From the NCBI GenBank assembly GCA_028583605.1, contig CM053336.1, forward strand, positions 22,863,004 to 22,927,003: 64,000 nt of DNA, written 5' to 3'. This DNA comes from Dastarcus helophoroides (Eukaryota > Arthropoda > Insecta > Coleoptera > Bothrideridae). A program made the translations under genes and the position numbers. The first letter of the stretch is position 1. Every line of letters starts with the position of its first letter. The notes beneath the pieces were generated by a model. It had not been told where the DNA came from and made no database searches. It saw only the letters and a program-made list of their open reading frames with translations. Positions 33,250 to 45,600 of the stretch are shown in pieces.

Positions 33250-34640
33250 CCTTATTTATTTCACTCATGAGCATACACATTCCTCTTTGGACGTGGAGAT
33301 TTTAGAACAGTTCCAAAAATAAAGCAACTAAAATATCGATTGAGAATAGAAGCACAATCGCCTTCCGAATCAATCTTCTTGTTAAGGTGCCTCATCCTGG
33401 TGGTGGCAATCCTGACTTTGTTCATCGTCGAAATGCGGAAAAGTTAAGTGGAATTTAGGCCGAACCACTCACGTAAGTTTTTCATTCAAGAGTGACGCTC
33501 TTTACCTGTCCTCCTTTTCGCTTCGAGCTTGGGCTGCACTATTAGTTGCAGAAGCCTATATTTGATGTGCCTCATTATATGATCGAAGCATTCCAATTTG
33601 CGTGTTTTCAAGATATGTACCAGCTCCATATTTTTATCCATTCTTTAAAGGACTTGTTTGTTGATAACGTGTTCTGTCCAGGAGATTTTAAGTATGCGAC
33701 GGTATAGCCAAATTTCAAAGGCATTAATTTTCTCTGTGATTTTTTCGTTGATCGTCCACGCCTCGGCTCCATATAACAGACCAGAGACCACGTAACATTC
33801 GTACTTTAAAGGTAGGCTAAGATCTTTGGCAACGAAAAAGCTTTTCATTTGGAAGAATGCAGTTCTGGCTTTTTCAAAACGGCATCTTATCTCTGCACCG
33901 TAATCCCAAATGTCCTGCATGGTTGTCCCTAAGTAACTCGTTATTCATCATTAATGGTCTTTGCGAGTTAACTGGATTTTTCGACATTACCTTAATTTTG
34001 GTTTTAGCTGCGTTTAGGTTTAGACCATGTCGGAATAAGTGCAGGTATATTAAACTAACCAAGTTTTGTAAGTCTTCAAAGCTGACAGCTATAAGGGAAG
34101 TATCGTCTGCGTATCTAATATTGTTGATATGTTCTTCATTCATTTTTATTCCCTTCTGACAGGCCAGCGCTTTCTGGATTACTTGCTCATAGTATAGATT
34201 AAATAAAGTTGGAGACAGAACACATCCCTGGCGTACGCCCTGACGAATTTTTATTTCATCTGATGTACTGCCATCCACTCTCACCACAGCTAGTGGTTTC
34301 CACTAGAAATTGCCAATTATTCTTATATCCTTCCCATCTACTTCCGTGGATTTAGGTATTTCTATAAGTTTTTCATGTTGGACGCTGTCAAACGCTCTGG
34401 AGGAATCAACGAAGCAGACATGAACATCATGGCTCATATCTTTATATCTTTAGATGAGCACTCGCAAGGAAAATATTGCCTCTCTGGTGACGAGAGAGTT
34501 CTCCAATCCGAATTGGCCTTCAGAGATACACGATTTGCACTTGTTATATATACGCAAGTGGATTACATTCACAAATATTTTAGTGATGGTGTTAATCAGA
34601 CAAATCAATCGGTAGTCGTCGCATGTTACACACGTTAGTA
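33250..34640 (-). pseudogene. LINE reverse transcriptase (RTE-like), partial
   Basis: From 34622 leftwards: CDDYRLI, SFDSVQHEKLIE after a frame break, then DGKDIRIIGNF, the open frame 34287-33874 with IRQGVRQGCVLSPTLFNLY and the catalytic INNIRYADDTSLIA, and 33920-33645 with LLYGAEAWTINEKITEKINA, LYRRILKISWTEHVINKQVL. This order and wording match RTE-type LINEs that databases often label craniofacial development protein 2-like. The 5' part is missing; the pogo element at 34641 adjoins the break. Several frame shifts make it inactive. Confidence 0.85.
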
Positions 34641-35109
34641 AGGTGGATGAGCCAAATAAAGCCTATGTCCTAATAAGGCCTATTTTTTAAATTTCCCACT
34701 TTACGATTTCAAATGGCCGCCAATGTTTGTAGAAGTGTGCGTGTACATTAACTAATGCTTACAAGCACAGCAAGTGGCCTGTGCCGAGAGTGTGTTGGAG
34801 CCTGCAGTCGAAAATAACCACGACTCGGAGCGCACGTTTGTTTTTATAAAGTTCTGGCAGAGTAAACAGTAAGTATTTTTATTTTTATTCGTATTGTTTA
34901 CCTATGTGCCATGCCCTAATAAAACCTATAAAAATAATTTATAGGCCTTATAACGGCACAGGTACAGGCATTACTAGGACAATGTTTTATGTCAGTTAGA
35001 AAAGTATCACAGTAAAATAGTAAACCCTTGTTTTCAGTAACATGATGGAACACGGATCACCAGCTTCTACCACAAAGATAAAAAGTCCATTAAACGGACT
35101 TCGCAACAG

Positions 35110-38100
35110 ATGGAAAACGCTGTTAAAATGGTAGAAAGAGGTATATTATCTACATATGCTGCTGCAGTCAGATACAACATCCTAAGAAGAACCCTACGCA
35201 ACTATCTAGCGTGTTGTTCAACTACACGAAAGCTAGGTCGGTCGGCTACATTGACTACAGAACAAGAAGCTGGGCTTGTCAGAAGAATCATACGTTTGGC
35301 TGATGTTGGAGTGCCGATGACTTCAAAGATGTTGCGCGTACATGTTGCGCGTACAGGCTTTTTCATTCTGTAAAATTAAGAAAATTCCAAACACTTTCAA
35401 TGATGCCAAAAATGCCGCGGGAAAGAAATGGTTGAATTTGCAGAATTAGCACGTCGTAAAGCACAGATGATGAATCCAGCTCGTGCTCAAAAATTAAATA
35501 AAGATATTGTTGGCGATCACTTTTCCAAATGCAAAAGCGTGCTGGATAGAGTTCCAATTGAACATACACCTGAAAGCATTTACAACACTGATAAAAAAAA
35601 TTGTCACATTTCTTTGCACCATCAGCAGGAAGTTCTGACAGCCAAAGGGAGAAAGAGAGTTTATCAAATAGCGAATGAGCATGCTGAAAATGTGACTGTG
35701 GTAGGCTGCGGAAATGCTATAGAATTAGCTATTCCGCCAATGATATTGTTCAAAGGCAAGAGACTAAAGCCAGAATTCCAAAATAATTTACCTTTAGGCT
35801 CTCTGATGAAGATGACGCCAAAAGGAAGTATGACGACAGAAACTTTCATAGAGTTTATTAATCATTTGCTTAAATACAGAACATCAGGGCTCATATTTGA
35901 TGGTGCAAAATGCCACCTGGACTTTACTATTGTCGAGGAAGCTGAGAAATGTAGCATTATCTATTATCTATCTATCTATTATTGTCTTCCGTCAAATACC
36001 ACGCACAAGCTACAGCCCATGGATAAATCTGTTTATCGTTCTTTTGAGCGCCATTGGGACCAAGAGTTGATTAAATACGTCAATCAGCATCCCGAACGAA
36101 CCCTTAATAAGATAAGCTTCAACGTCATTCTCTCACAAGTATGGCCGAAATGTATGACTATTACCAATATCTCGAATGGGTTTCGCGCTACAGGTTTATA
36201 TTCATATAACCCAGATGCTATTCCTGAAGAGGCGTTTGCGCTTTTTGCGTTGTCAGAACTTCCAAATCCTACAAGCAGTGTGACTATTGCTATCTTATCT
36301 GATGAATCGGGGGAACAAGAGATTTCAACTGCAAATGTGGAAGATTCAGATGGATCAGGCACAGATACTGAAAATTTGCCACTATCCTTGCTCTCAAAAA
36401 ACAATCCGAATGCTGGAGCTCCACATAAGATACACAATAAATCAACCACGTGTGAGATTCATGAATTTTTACCAACTCCTAAGTTAAAAGTTGGAGCGAC
36501 TGCTCCACGCTAGAAGTCTCTGAATTACAGGGCTCAAGAGCTAACAAAAGATTTGTTTGGTGGCAATGCTACGAATTCCACATCATAGATTACTGTACCA
36601 TCGTCAAGAGTAGAAGATGTTCCTGGTACTTCTTCCATGATAAAGATTAACACAAAGATCCGAAAATCAGCGTCCGTTACTGGCTGTACATTTGCACAAC
36701 CTGCAGTTGCAGCAACGCGAAAGCGAACCTCAGTAAAGACTGCTTCTTTGACAGCAGATAAGCTTACGGGATCTAAACCAAATGGTCACGATAATGAACC
36801 TTCTTGGTACTGTCCAGCTTTTAAAGAAGATCAAGTTGATGATATTTATTTATTTATTTATTTAATATTATGCCCAACAGAAGTATTTCCAATTAGTGAG
36901 CATTAAAACATAACAAATGTAAAAACAAGACAAATATTTCTATAGCCGTAAAAATATAAATAACACAGAGACTTTAACAGATAAAAATAAATTGTGTTGA
37001 CTTACAAATTAAACATAACATAAAATTCAAGTATAAGTATACATTCCAGGCAAAAACCTTTATATTACCAGCATTAACCCAACTAAAGGATGACACATTT
37101 TGTTACTACCCAAACAAACAAAACGAGCAAGGGCTATCTATAACCCGAATTGATTTTTCCTGCACCAACAATGCAGGATTTTTAAGAACTATAGAGCGTA
37201 CTGTTTGTAAATTGCTGGAGTAGAAATCACAACGTCCAGATAGGGAATTGACGTATTTTCCTATAATATGCAAAGGTGATCTACGCCCGACATTAGTGCG
37301 TGGTGTTGTAACATCCAATGTCGTACTATATCTAGCCCCTTGCCTTAGTACCTTGAAATTTAACCTACTTAATAGTGCCGGAGAATCGATTTTACTGTTA
37401 CACAGCTTATGAAAAAATATTAGAGCGGTGACAATTCTTCTTGTCTGCAGGGAATGGAAATCAAACTTGTTTAAAAGACATTGTTGAGGTATTCTTCTAG
37501 CTGGCCAATTTCCCTCAGATCTGAATTCCAAGAATTTCAGGAACTTGCGGTCAATTTTATCCAGCATCAACTTCTGATAGGTGTAGATGGGGAACCATAT
37601 CAGAGAGCAGTATTCCAGCCGAGACCTAACCAAAGCATAGTACAGCTGTTTAAAGGTACTTATATTATTAAAGTTTGTGGCGGTTCTTAAAGCAAATCCT
37701 AATATTTTTAAACCACGTTGGTAACGTGCGAGTCAAAACTAAACTTCGCATCAAAGGTAATTCCCAAATCTTTAAATGAATTACTTCTTGGTAAAATATT
37801 ACCATTTGTGGAATATAAGTAACCAATTCTAGCCACACGTTTAGTAAACGAAACTACACAACACTTTTCAATATTAACAGATAGGTAGTTGGCTCTACAC
37901 CATCTCTGGACATTGTCAATATCAGTTTGAAGTTGTTCACAATCAGATACCGAATCAATCAAACGATAGATCTTTAAGTCATCTGCGAATAGAAGAAACG
38001 AAGAATGTTTGATTACACATAATATATCGTTTATATAAATTAGAAACAGCAGGGGACCCAAATTAGGCCCCTGAGGTACGCCTGAAATATTGTCGTACAT

Positions 38101-38210
38101 ATGATATGCGACAATGTCTTAATTGTGGCGTTTAGTATCATGATGTGTGTGTTGGACTCACACCCGCTGATAAAATATTTTACGTTTCAGGAGATTGTTT
38201 AAAAAAAAGA
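35110..38210 (+). pseudogene. pogo-type transposase with PHD-like C-terminus
   Basis: 35110-35373 encodes the psq-type HTH (ENAVKMVERGILSTYAAAVR). After a frame break, 35428-36513 is open for 361 codons: SIYNTDKKNCHIS (first D kept, but DETG has become DKKN), AIPPMILFKGKRLKPEF, SGLIFDGAKCHLDF (second D kept) and THKLQPMDKSVYRSFERHWD (third D kept), then an acidic S/T-rich tail. The last part, CPAFKEDQVDD, is cut by a LINE at 36846 and continues at 38101 with MRQCLNCGV, a stop, YHDVCVGL and GDC, a Cys/His pattern like a PHD finger, which jerky/pogo transposases of insects often carry. Confidence 0.85.
36846..38100 (-). mobile_element. 5'-truncated LINE (Jockey/CR1 group) nested in the pogo element
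   Basis: The insert is 1255 bp with a 7 bp target duplication ATGATAT (36839-36845 and 38101-38107). Its 3' tail is a TTTA repeat on the plus strand at 36846-36868. On the minus strand it encodes SGVPQGPNLGPLLFLIYIND, FLLFADDLKIY (catalytic ADD) and, after a frame shift near 37700, MVRSRLEYCSLIWFPIYTYQ and a thumb/C-terminal region to 37106. Truncated at the 5' end, as usual for LINEs. Confidence 0.92.
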
Positions 38211-38562
38211 TGAAAAAGGATGATGAGAAACTCGTTAAGTCTGATCTAAAATGACCAAAAGTAATTAATAGGTTCTCATCAGATTTAATTTAAGTATTGA
38301 CAACGTTTTGTATTAATTAAGAAGTTGAATGCTTACTTGTTTTTATTAGGGCTTTATTAAGATACAGGGTTTCGAATAAGTGACACTTAAGGTATTTGTG
38401 TACACAAAAGTGTAATTTTTGTTTCTAAAGCAATTTTGTTTCATTTATTACAAACTCCAATAAATACATATAAGTATTTCAAATTACCGGAGCATTTTTA
38501 TTATAAACCTGCTAGTTAGGTAATAAAAAAATTAAGGTAGGCCTTATTTGGTGAACTTTCCT

Positions 38563-39479
38563 TATTAAAACAGCATACTTATACAAACGTGGATCACCAT
38601 GTGACACCTTTATTCAGCATAAAAGCTTATTAAAATGCAGTATAAATCCTGGAAGAAATATGCAACGAAATGAGGATAGTTCTGGGTGGATGGATCACCT
38701 TTTCACATTTCCACCGATCATTATTTTGGTTGAAACCTCAATCAAGCGACAACGAAGAAGTGAAAGTTATATTTTTCAAGAAAAGAAAATAAAAAAGAGA
38801 AAATAGTAGAACAAAGAAGGGAATAAATACAAGAAAACTAAAGGGGCTTGAAAAAACAGGAAAAGTCAAACATAAATAAATACACCTTCTACATATTTGG
38901 GCATATACACGCATCTTGGGAACATTTTCATGTGTTTCCAAACAATTAACAAACTTCCGTATTGTTTAACCTTTTTTTTCAAAAGCAACTTAACGATTTA
39001 AATTTGATGATAGTTGCTGTTTTTCTAAACAATAAATAAACTTCCATATTGTTCAATTTTTTTTCCAAAGAAACTTAATAATTTAAATTTGATGATAATT
39101 ACTGGAAAAGTTAATGACAATTACGTCAATTTTTGGTTAAATGACAAAAATATTTTTATTTAATTTTTTTTTTTTAACAAAAAACGTGTTGGTAGTTTTA
39201 TAGCAAAGAAACTAATCTTTTGGGAATTAGTGGTATTAAAATATGGATTCAATTTTTTCGGTATCAAAAATAAGTTAGAGGTACGTCTAATAATGGCAAT
39301 TACTGGTGCCATTATCCTACAGCAGTAGTGTTTCCTGTCTGTATAAAATAAGGTTGTAGCAAAAAACCAATGGTCTTTCACAAAAGCATGGGTTGGTGGG
39401 GAAATTACAATGATTGTTATCAGTCATCAAGATCTCTGTTGAAGCTTGAAATGTCTGCCTGTTCTCAGTTTTAATTTGA
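38563..39479. other. No gene seen
   Basis: AT-rich. Two related 70 bp stretches at about 38940-39010 and 39020-39090 (AACTTCCGTATTGTTTAACC and AACTTCCATATTGTTCAATT, each followed by TTTAAATTTGATGATA) form a small tandem duplication. Short minus-strand frames are low complexity. Confidence 0.5.
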
Positions 39480-39725
39480 CAGCGTGTAACACTGGGTCAC
39501 CAGGTCAAATAAATTGTTAAATATTTATATGTCTGTATTCAGAATAAACTGAAGATTTATTTTCAGCGAAAAAAAAGATTAAACACTTTGTAAACTCCGC
39601 CATATTTTTATTTTGCAGAGCTTTGGTACAGAGATGAAATTGCTTCTTAAAAGTTTTTCATAACTTCCGTTACTATTGAGTAGTTATTATACTATTGCAC
39701 ACTAGGTGGACACCCCGTGTAGATA
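39480..39725 (+). repeat. Dispersed 240 bp repeat, copy 2
   Basis: Homologous in inverse orientation to 32230-32470. It starts near CCAGGTCAAATAAATTG and ends GGTGGACACCCCGTGTAGATA. Confidence 0.55.
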
Positions 39726-39847
39726 TAAATGTAATTAATTTGTTTAATTTGATTTTAAAATATTTTAGATTGTACATTGAAAGTACAACCATTTCATTGC
39801 ATGCTGTAGATCAATAAATGTTCTGTTAATATTGAATTTGCATTAAG

Positions 39848-40269
39848 TTAGGTTATTTCCTTTCCCGCCATACTGGACAGTAGCATTTGTTTTTCCTTGT
39901 TGTATGATAAATGTCCAGTGGCACCCATTATACTTGAGTTTAAATACAAATTGTTGTTATTTTCCTTATGAATCGAACAAAATAAAAATTCTAACCCGAG
40001 AACTCCGCCCTCCAACCAACAACTAGCTGCCGGAGCTGGTGTACTTTCATCCAAGTGGAAAAAGCGGTGACAATCTCCGGATCTCAATAACTGCAAACCC
40101 GTTTTCGGTATCTGTTTGCGGGAGTCTCGCCTTCAACCACGGCACCAGTCGAAAGAAGTGGTTCTTGAATCAGAATTTCTATTAAATCCCATAGTGATTT
40201 CAAGTTGTTCTGTTTGTCTTCCAGTAAACCAAAAAGTTCCGGAAACATAACTGAAGTAATCTTTTTCAT
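39848..40269 (-). CDS. Two overlapping unknown open frames
   Basis: 40269-40084 reads KKITSVMFPELFGLLEDKQN and ETPANRYRKRVCSY; 40096-39848, in another frame, reads FHLDESTPAPAASCWLEGGV and ends with a string of residues without clear domains. The DNA is somewhat richer in GC than its neighbours and the first frame has protein-like composition. It may be a frameshifted fragment of one gene from an element. I do not recognise it. Confidence 0.25.
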
Positions 40270-41929
40270 TTTATAAAGAATCTCAGGGTCTTTGGTTTTT
40301 TTTTTACTTATTTCTCTTGCGAAAAAATTTGTTAGTTTGCTTGGAGGGAGTTTAAATTTGGTCTGGGATAATACTTTGATCTGTTGATACTATCAGTTTT
40401 TTATATGGTTCTTTTGGTTAGTTTATTTTGCTCTTTTTTCTTCAGTCTACCAAAACAAATTTCTACAATGTTTAAATTTAGGCGGTTTTAATGAGGCAAA
40501 TGGTTTAAAATTGAATACTTATTTATTGGATAAATTTTAGTTTTTTGAAATCGGATTTCAGCGCATGATCACTATAGTAGAAGTGACTGCCAAATTTTCT
40601 TTTATATTTATTAGGTACTTTAAAATTACATCTGGAAGTTATATGACAATTAAAGGACGAATTGTAGAACCATGTTGAACCAGATGTGCACTTTAGAGTA
40701 GACTAGGGGTACCTTGGATAAGGGCCAAAGTAAAGCGTCTAAATAGGCTAAAGATGTACACATTCTCAAACAGGTTATTTTTAAAAACACGATTAACATG
40801 TATAAAGAATTTCAGAGTCTTCAGAAAGATCTACATGTGTTATGCTCCACTTGCTATATTTTGGGCTCAACGTGTAACATTTTGGTTTGTTGTTAAAAAA
40901 AATACGCTCTAGAACAGCTTTATTGAAATTTATGCATAACGAAATCTATTAGGCCTAACACTACAGATTTAAGTTTTAAGTAGTTTGCACAAAGTTTCAC
41001 GTATAAAAGCCATCATTTCGCTCCTTCGAAGGCCTACTTTAAGTGTCAAAATATGGAAAACAATTTCTCTGTCAGGTACAAAATAACACCTTAAGGGACA
41101 AAGTAACCCTGGTTTATGGCACTTAAAAGGAACTCTCTAATAAACTATGTTTTTCTTTATTAAAATTAAAACTATTTGATTAATCACTTCCAAAATCAAT
41201 AGGGTTCTATTCTGAGAAATTTCAAATCGATAAAAACAAGAATGAAAAAAATAAACTATGATTTCAGACCTGCACCGTTATATCTCTTAATAACAGACAT
41301 TCACACAGATTGACACTCGTTTTTTAGAGACAAACTTTGTTACTAATTGCAATTTAAAAATTTAGCAGATAGTGTTATCGTTTAGAGAAGAGAAAACTCT
41401 ACTACTCAAAGAGCTATATAACGACTGATTTGGTGCAAAACTACCCGAAATATAGTCAATTTTATGGTAAAATGTCATGTTATTTGGAATTTCTCGATAA
41501 TAGAGAAAACCACTACCAACGGTCCTGGTTTCCTCTATTATCGAGAAATTCCTGTCCTTGTCTTTATTAGATATTTTCTCAAGTAAATCAGTTAATAAAG
41601 TAACGATGCCGCAATAAATAAATAAATTCGGTGGAGCTCAAAAATACGCATTAACTTCTTAAAGGGGCCAGTTAGTGCGGAACCGATTAAGAGGAGTATA
41701 CCGTATTTCACTTGTAGTGATCAAAATAATTAATATATATCAAAAACGGGGATGTATTTAGAAGTGAAAGTTGTAATGAACAGTAAAATATTAGACATTA
41801 GTTAGGAAAATTTTCCTTTTAATAGAAATTGTTTAAAATGCTTATCTCTAAAACCTTATACATTTGTTAGCGCCTTTATTAAAAAATTGTTTTAGTTTAA
41901 AGTAACGATTTATCGCGAAATGACTCTGC
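40270..41929. other. No gene; contains one strong hairpin
   Basis: No coding region or known element was recognised. The notable object is the hairpin at 41486-41552. Confidence 0.45.
41486..41552. other. 27 bp-stem hairpin, 13 nt loop
   Basis: GGAATTTCTCGATAATAGAG at 41486-41505 continues for seven more bases, then a 13 nt loop (CTACCAACGGTCC), then the inverse arm 41526-41552 ending CGAGAAATTCC. 26 of 27 pairs are Watson-Crick, with one A/C mismatch. The size is like a microRNA precursor or a tiny inverted-repeat transposon. Confidence 0.9.
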
Positions 41930-42240
41930 CACATATGTTAAATTTTACAGTTTTTTTGGGTTTAATAGCTTTTCTAAAATCAACCAATTTTATGTAACCT
42001 CGAAAACAAAAATCCACCGGGTTGAAATCAGTGCTACGAATAATCCATAACATTGGATTGTCACAATGTATTCAACAATCCAGACATTTTTTTAAAGATA
42101 GAGCTGTAATTGAGCAAAAAATAAGGGTAAGCCCCACCTTGCATAAAGTAGGTTTTCTGTCGTAAATTTAGTGAAAATTATTCAGATAAACAATTAAATA
42201 GTGTTAAAGAATTTAAACAGCAACATTATTGGAATTTATA
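41930..42240 (-). pseudogene. Tc1/mariner-superfamily transposase fragment
   Basis: The minus strand reads WIIRSTDFNPVDFCFRGYIK near 41990-42055, matching the last catalytic block of IS630/Tc1/mariner transposases (RSPDLNPxDFxxWGYxK). The rest of the stretch is too decayed to read. It abuts the orphan receptor 5' flank at 42250. Confidence 0.6.
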
Positions 42241-42249
42241 GATCCCTAG

Positions 42250-42495
42250 AATAAAATGTCAACATAGATATTATACAAATAATGTGATAAACTTTCATTC
42301 ATATTGACTTTGCATTACTAAATTATCAAATACTTAAATAACAGGGATCGTATTACAATTAACACAACTGCACAAAATTTTATTGGTTACTACATAATAC
42401 ATAATGATTGTTATTGTATTTCAAATAATTTTACATCAAAAGCTATTGCGTACCTACCTAAAATACTAATACGATGATGTATAGATAGGATTGCC
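42250..42495 (-). promoter_or_regulatory. Orphan receptor 5' flank without a gene
   Basis: CTTTCATTCATATTGACTTTGCATTAC, AAATACTTAAATAACAG, GGTTACTACATAATACATAA and AAAAGCTATTGCGTA follow the same order as the flank of copy C (13690-13900). The match stops at about the position where the start codon should be, where unrelated transposase debris begins. It lies just downstream of copy A's last exon, where the next gene of the array would start. Confidence 0.6.
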
Positions 42496-42597
42496 AACAT
42501 TAACAACAAATATATTTCGTGTAATACCTTTATTTCTAACCAAATAATGATACTTTGATCAATTTTACAAACCCATGATTATGTTTATTAATTTTAT

Positions 42598-42651
42598 TTA
42601 AAATTTTATTTTTAATATAAATGTTACTATGGATACCAATGCTTTAGAGAA
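42598..42651 (-). CDS. Copy A exon 7 (terminal exon)
   Basis: TTTGTTTCAG acceptor, then 17 codons FSKALVSIVTFILKIKF and TAA at 42598-42600. It follows exon 6 in phase 0. AATAAA on the minus strand at 42584-42589 could serve as poly(A) signal. In copy C the same exon lies only 74 nt after exon 6. Confidence 0.8.
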   Translation of the reverse strand, partial: FSKALVSIVTFILKIKF

Positions 42652-45600
42652 CTGAAACAAAAAGCATAAATAAGTGAATAACAAGTTTATACTATTGCTT
42701 CGGGCTAAGATTGCCATTACGTCACAAATAATATTCATATGAACTAAAGACTTAAAATCCTGGTCAATTTAGTGTCTAAATCTGTCACATTGAATAGAAG
42801 GGGAGACCTAGAAATGCATCTCCCATGAAAGTACTTGTAGAAAAGAGATTAATCACCAACCATCTGCCCGTGCTCTAGTGTTTCGAGAAAATTGGTCAAA
42901 CTCTTGTCAACAATGAGGCGAATAACTCTTTTTTGAATTAAATCCAAAAGAGCTAAAGTGTGCTTTGGTGCTGAACTTCAAACACGAGAGCAGTATTTTA
43001 ATGTTAGCCCAACTTAAGCGTTGTATATTGTGAGTAGCTGATGAAATGTGAAGCACTTTTAGCTCTAAAAGGAAAGTCCAGCTTTGGCAAGCGCGCACAA
43101 GATCGTCCCAGGAGAAGTTAGTGCTTGCATTCACTCCTAGGATAGAAATTCTATCGGGAGGATTTTATCGTCCATGAGTATGTTTGTTGTATTATCTCTT
43201 GATGTTTTCTTAAAGAAAACCGCGACCTGACTTTTTGAGGCGTTAAAGTCGACTAAATTTTTCTCACCCCATTTGAGAATGCTTGCGAGATCCTTATTAA
43301 TCATCTGTATCTGCTGTCTTCTTCACCGATCTGAAGCAGCGACGAATAATGGTTTGTCGAAGAAAAAAGATGACACCAGGCTCTATCATCTGAGTAACTG
43401 TATATTGGATTGAAAGTTAAAGCTAAGTGATCGTTTATGTGTAACAAAAACAAAGAAGGAGACAGGACAGACCCTTGCCATCAACAACGACCTGAAGAGA
43501 TCTGCCAGCGAGAAAATTGGATATCAAGTGACAGAGTCTAGGACTAGGCGGAAGACCATGGGATGTTAATTTGACGAGAAGAGATTGGTGCCAGACCTTT
43601 GAGATATCCAACGCCACAATTCCAGCCTCACCGTGTTATTCCAGAGCTGAGTTACAAAAATGAGTAACATATGCCAGTAGAACGCCAGTTCAGCGTTGTT
43701 GTCTGAAACCGTATTGTCTGTCCGAGATGATTCTATTCTTCTCCAGATATTTGAGGATCTCGATGCTGATAATCTTTTTCACCACTTTAGATATAACGGG
43801 CAACAAATATACAGGTTGGACCATAAGTAATGGTACATAGAACAAGAGTGAATTTTTTGTATAAAAATAATGTGATTAAGCTATATTTACCATATACCAA
43901 AAGTTGTTATTAACAGGGATACAGCATTTCAAAGTTAAAAAAAAACATTGATTTTTTTGGTATAACTATTGAATAAATTGTAATATAGGCACCAAATTTG
44001 GCACAAGAGGGTTTCTTAAGTCGACAAACTCTAATTTGCTAACATATTACCAATAACTGATAGAGGGCGCTACCTGCACTACCCTGCATGATTCTAAATC
44101 ATCATAACTTTTTTGTGTACCCACGTATATTTATTTTGGATAGGTTGTTTTATTTCTCCATATTTTCTACGTAAGAAAAGCATATCTTATGAAAGTCGAT
44201 ACGAGCAACCATTTTCAAGATATTTGCCTTTAAAGTTTGAAGTGCCTTCGTTTTAAATAACTAAGATATTAAATTTTCGAAGTAACTTGAAAAAAGTAAT
44301 GATAAGGCAGCTTTTAAAATAATTTATGTTAAATATTACTTTGTTGATAATATTATTACCCAAATTTTGCAAATCTCAATAAAGAAAATGCACAAAATTG
44401 TATAGGGCGATAGTTGTTAGCCAGATTCTTTTTTCTTTATTTAGGGACAGGCTGCACCCTAGCAGATTTTCAGATATTAGAAAATACGCCTTTGTTGTAG
44501 GAGTGTGAACAATTTGCTTAGGACAGGAATCAACTCTGGAGAGCACTTCTTAAGAACAATAGCGCGATACCATCAAAGACGAAGCTTTCGATATGTCGAG
44601 CTCGAGGAGAATACTCCTGACTGTGCTTTGTCTGAAAACAACTTCAGGCATCAAAGTGCCAACCTTCGGAAGAATAGAAGTTTCTGCGTTTCGAGAATCA
44701 AAGGTTGGAATTTTCCAGCAAACATTAAGGCTAGCACGTCGGCCTTTTCCTTGAAAGTAGTCGCAATATTGTTGTTGTCATTGAGTAAAGGTGAAAAATT
44801 TGAAGATACAAAATTCTTTCCAATTCAATTTGCAAATTCTTAAAAGGACTGGAACCTTTCAGACAGTTGATAAGCCTCTGGTGCATTTTACCATCGAAAT
44901 CACTTTTTGCCTCGTCTATAACCTGTTCACAAAAATTTCGTGCATTTATAAAGGTAGTTCGAGCCATGACCGAGGGATTATTTCTCTAACGACGATATAG
45001 GTGATTTTTGTTGGATACAGCCTGAGCACATTTTTTGCTGAACCAAGATTTACTGGTAACAGACTTCTTTTGGAAATAAAGAATTGAGCATTCAGTACGA
45101 ACCAGGATAGTTTCAGTGATGAATTTGGCGACTGAGGAAGAATTGTCTGATTTAAAGTAGACTTCTTGCCATGAAAAAAATGCAAAGAAGTCTGCAAATT
45201 CTTCCTAGTTTGCACAGTTTAAGTGCTAAAACCTACGTGGCTGTGTCTGAGAAAAAGGTGGTATATGAAGCGAGCAAGAAACTGCTACAAGCTTGTGATC
45301 GGAATTTCCAAGCAATGATCTCACAGTGATTGTATACGACTTTGAAAAATTTGTAAGGAAAAGGTCAAGAAGATGAGGTTGATGGGTATCTACATTAGGA
45401 ATTCTTATGGGTTCCTTAACCAATGGCAATTGTCCACAAGTGATGGCGAAAGCCTCTGCCACTTTTCCCACGTCGTCAGTTCGGAAAGAAAACCTCAACC
45501 AAGGAATGTTGTGTACGTTGAAGTCACCGAGAAAGACAACCTCTGCGTTTGGATATTTCATTTGTAGGTGATTGAAGGTTGCGGAGAGATTAGAAAAAAG

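Larger units (their letters stand above)
34641..38562 (+). mobile_element. pogo-like transposon with nested LINE
   Basis: The left end AGGTGGATGAGCCAAATAAA and the inverse of the right end AGGAAAGTTCACCAAATAAG pair as inverted ends of about 25 bp, both running into GCCTA. TA lies on each side (34639-34640, 38563-38564). Removing the nested LINE leaves about 2.7 kb, a normal size. The words ATAAGGCCTAT and CTATAAAAATAATTTATAGGC near 34670-34950 are subterminal repeats. Confidence 0.85.

Noticed and set aside
44505..44843. 112-codon plus-strand frame
   Set aside because: Opposite strand of the LINE at 42850-45860.
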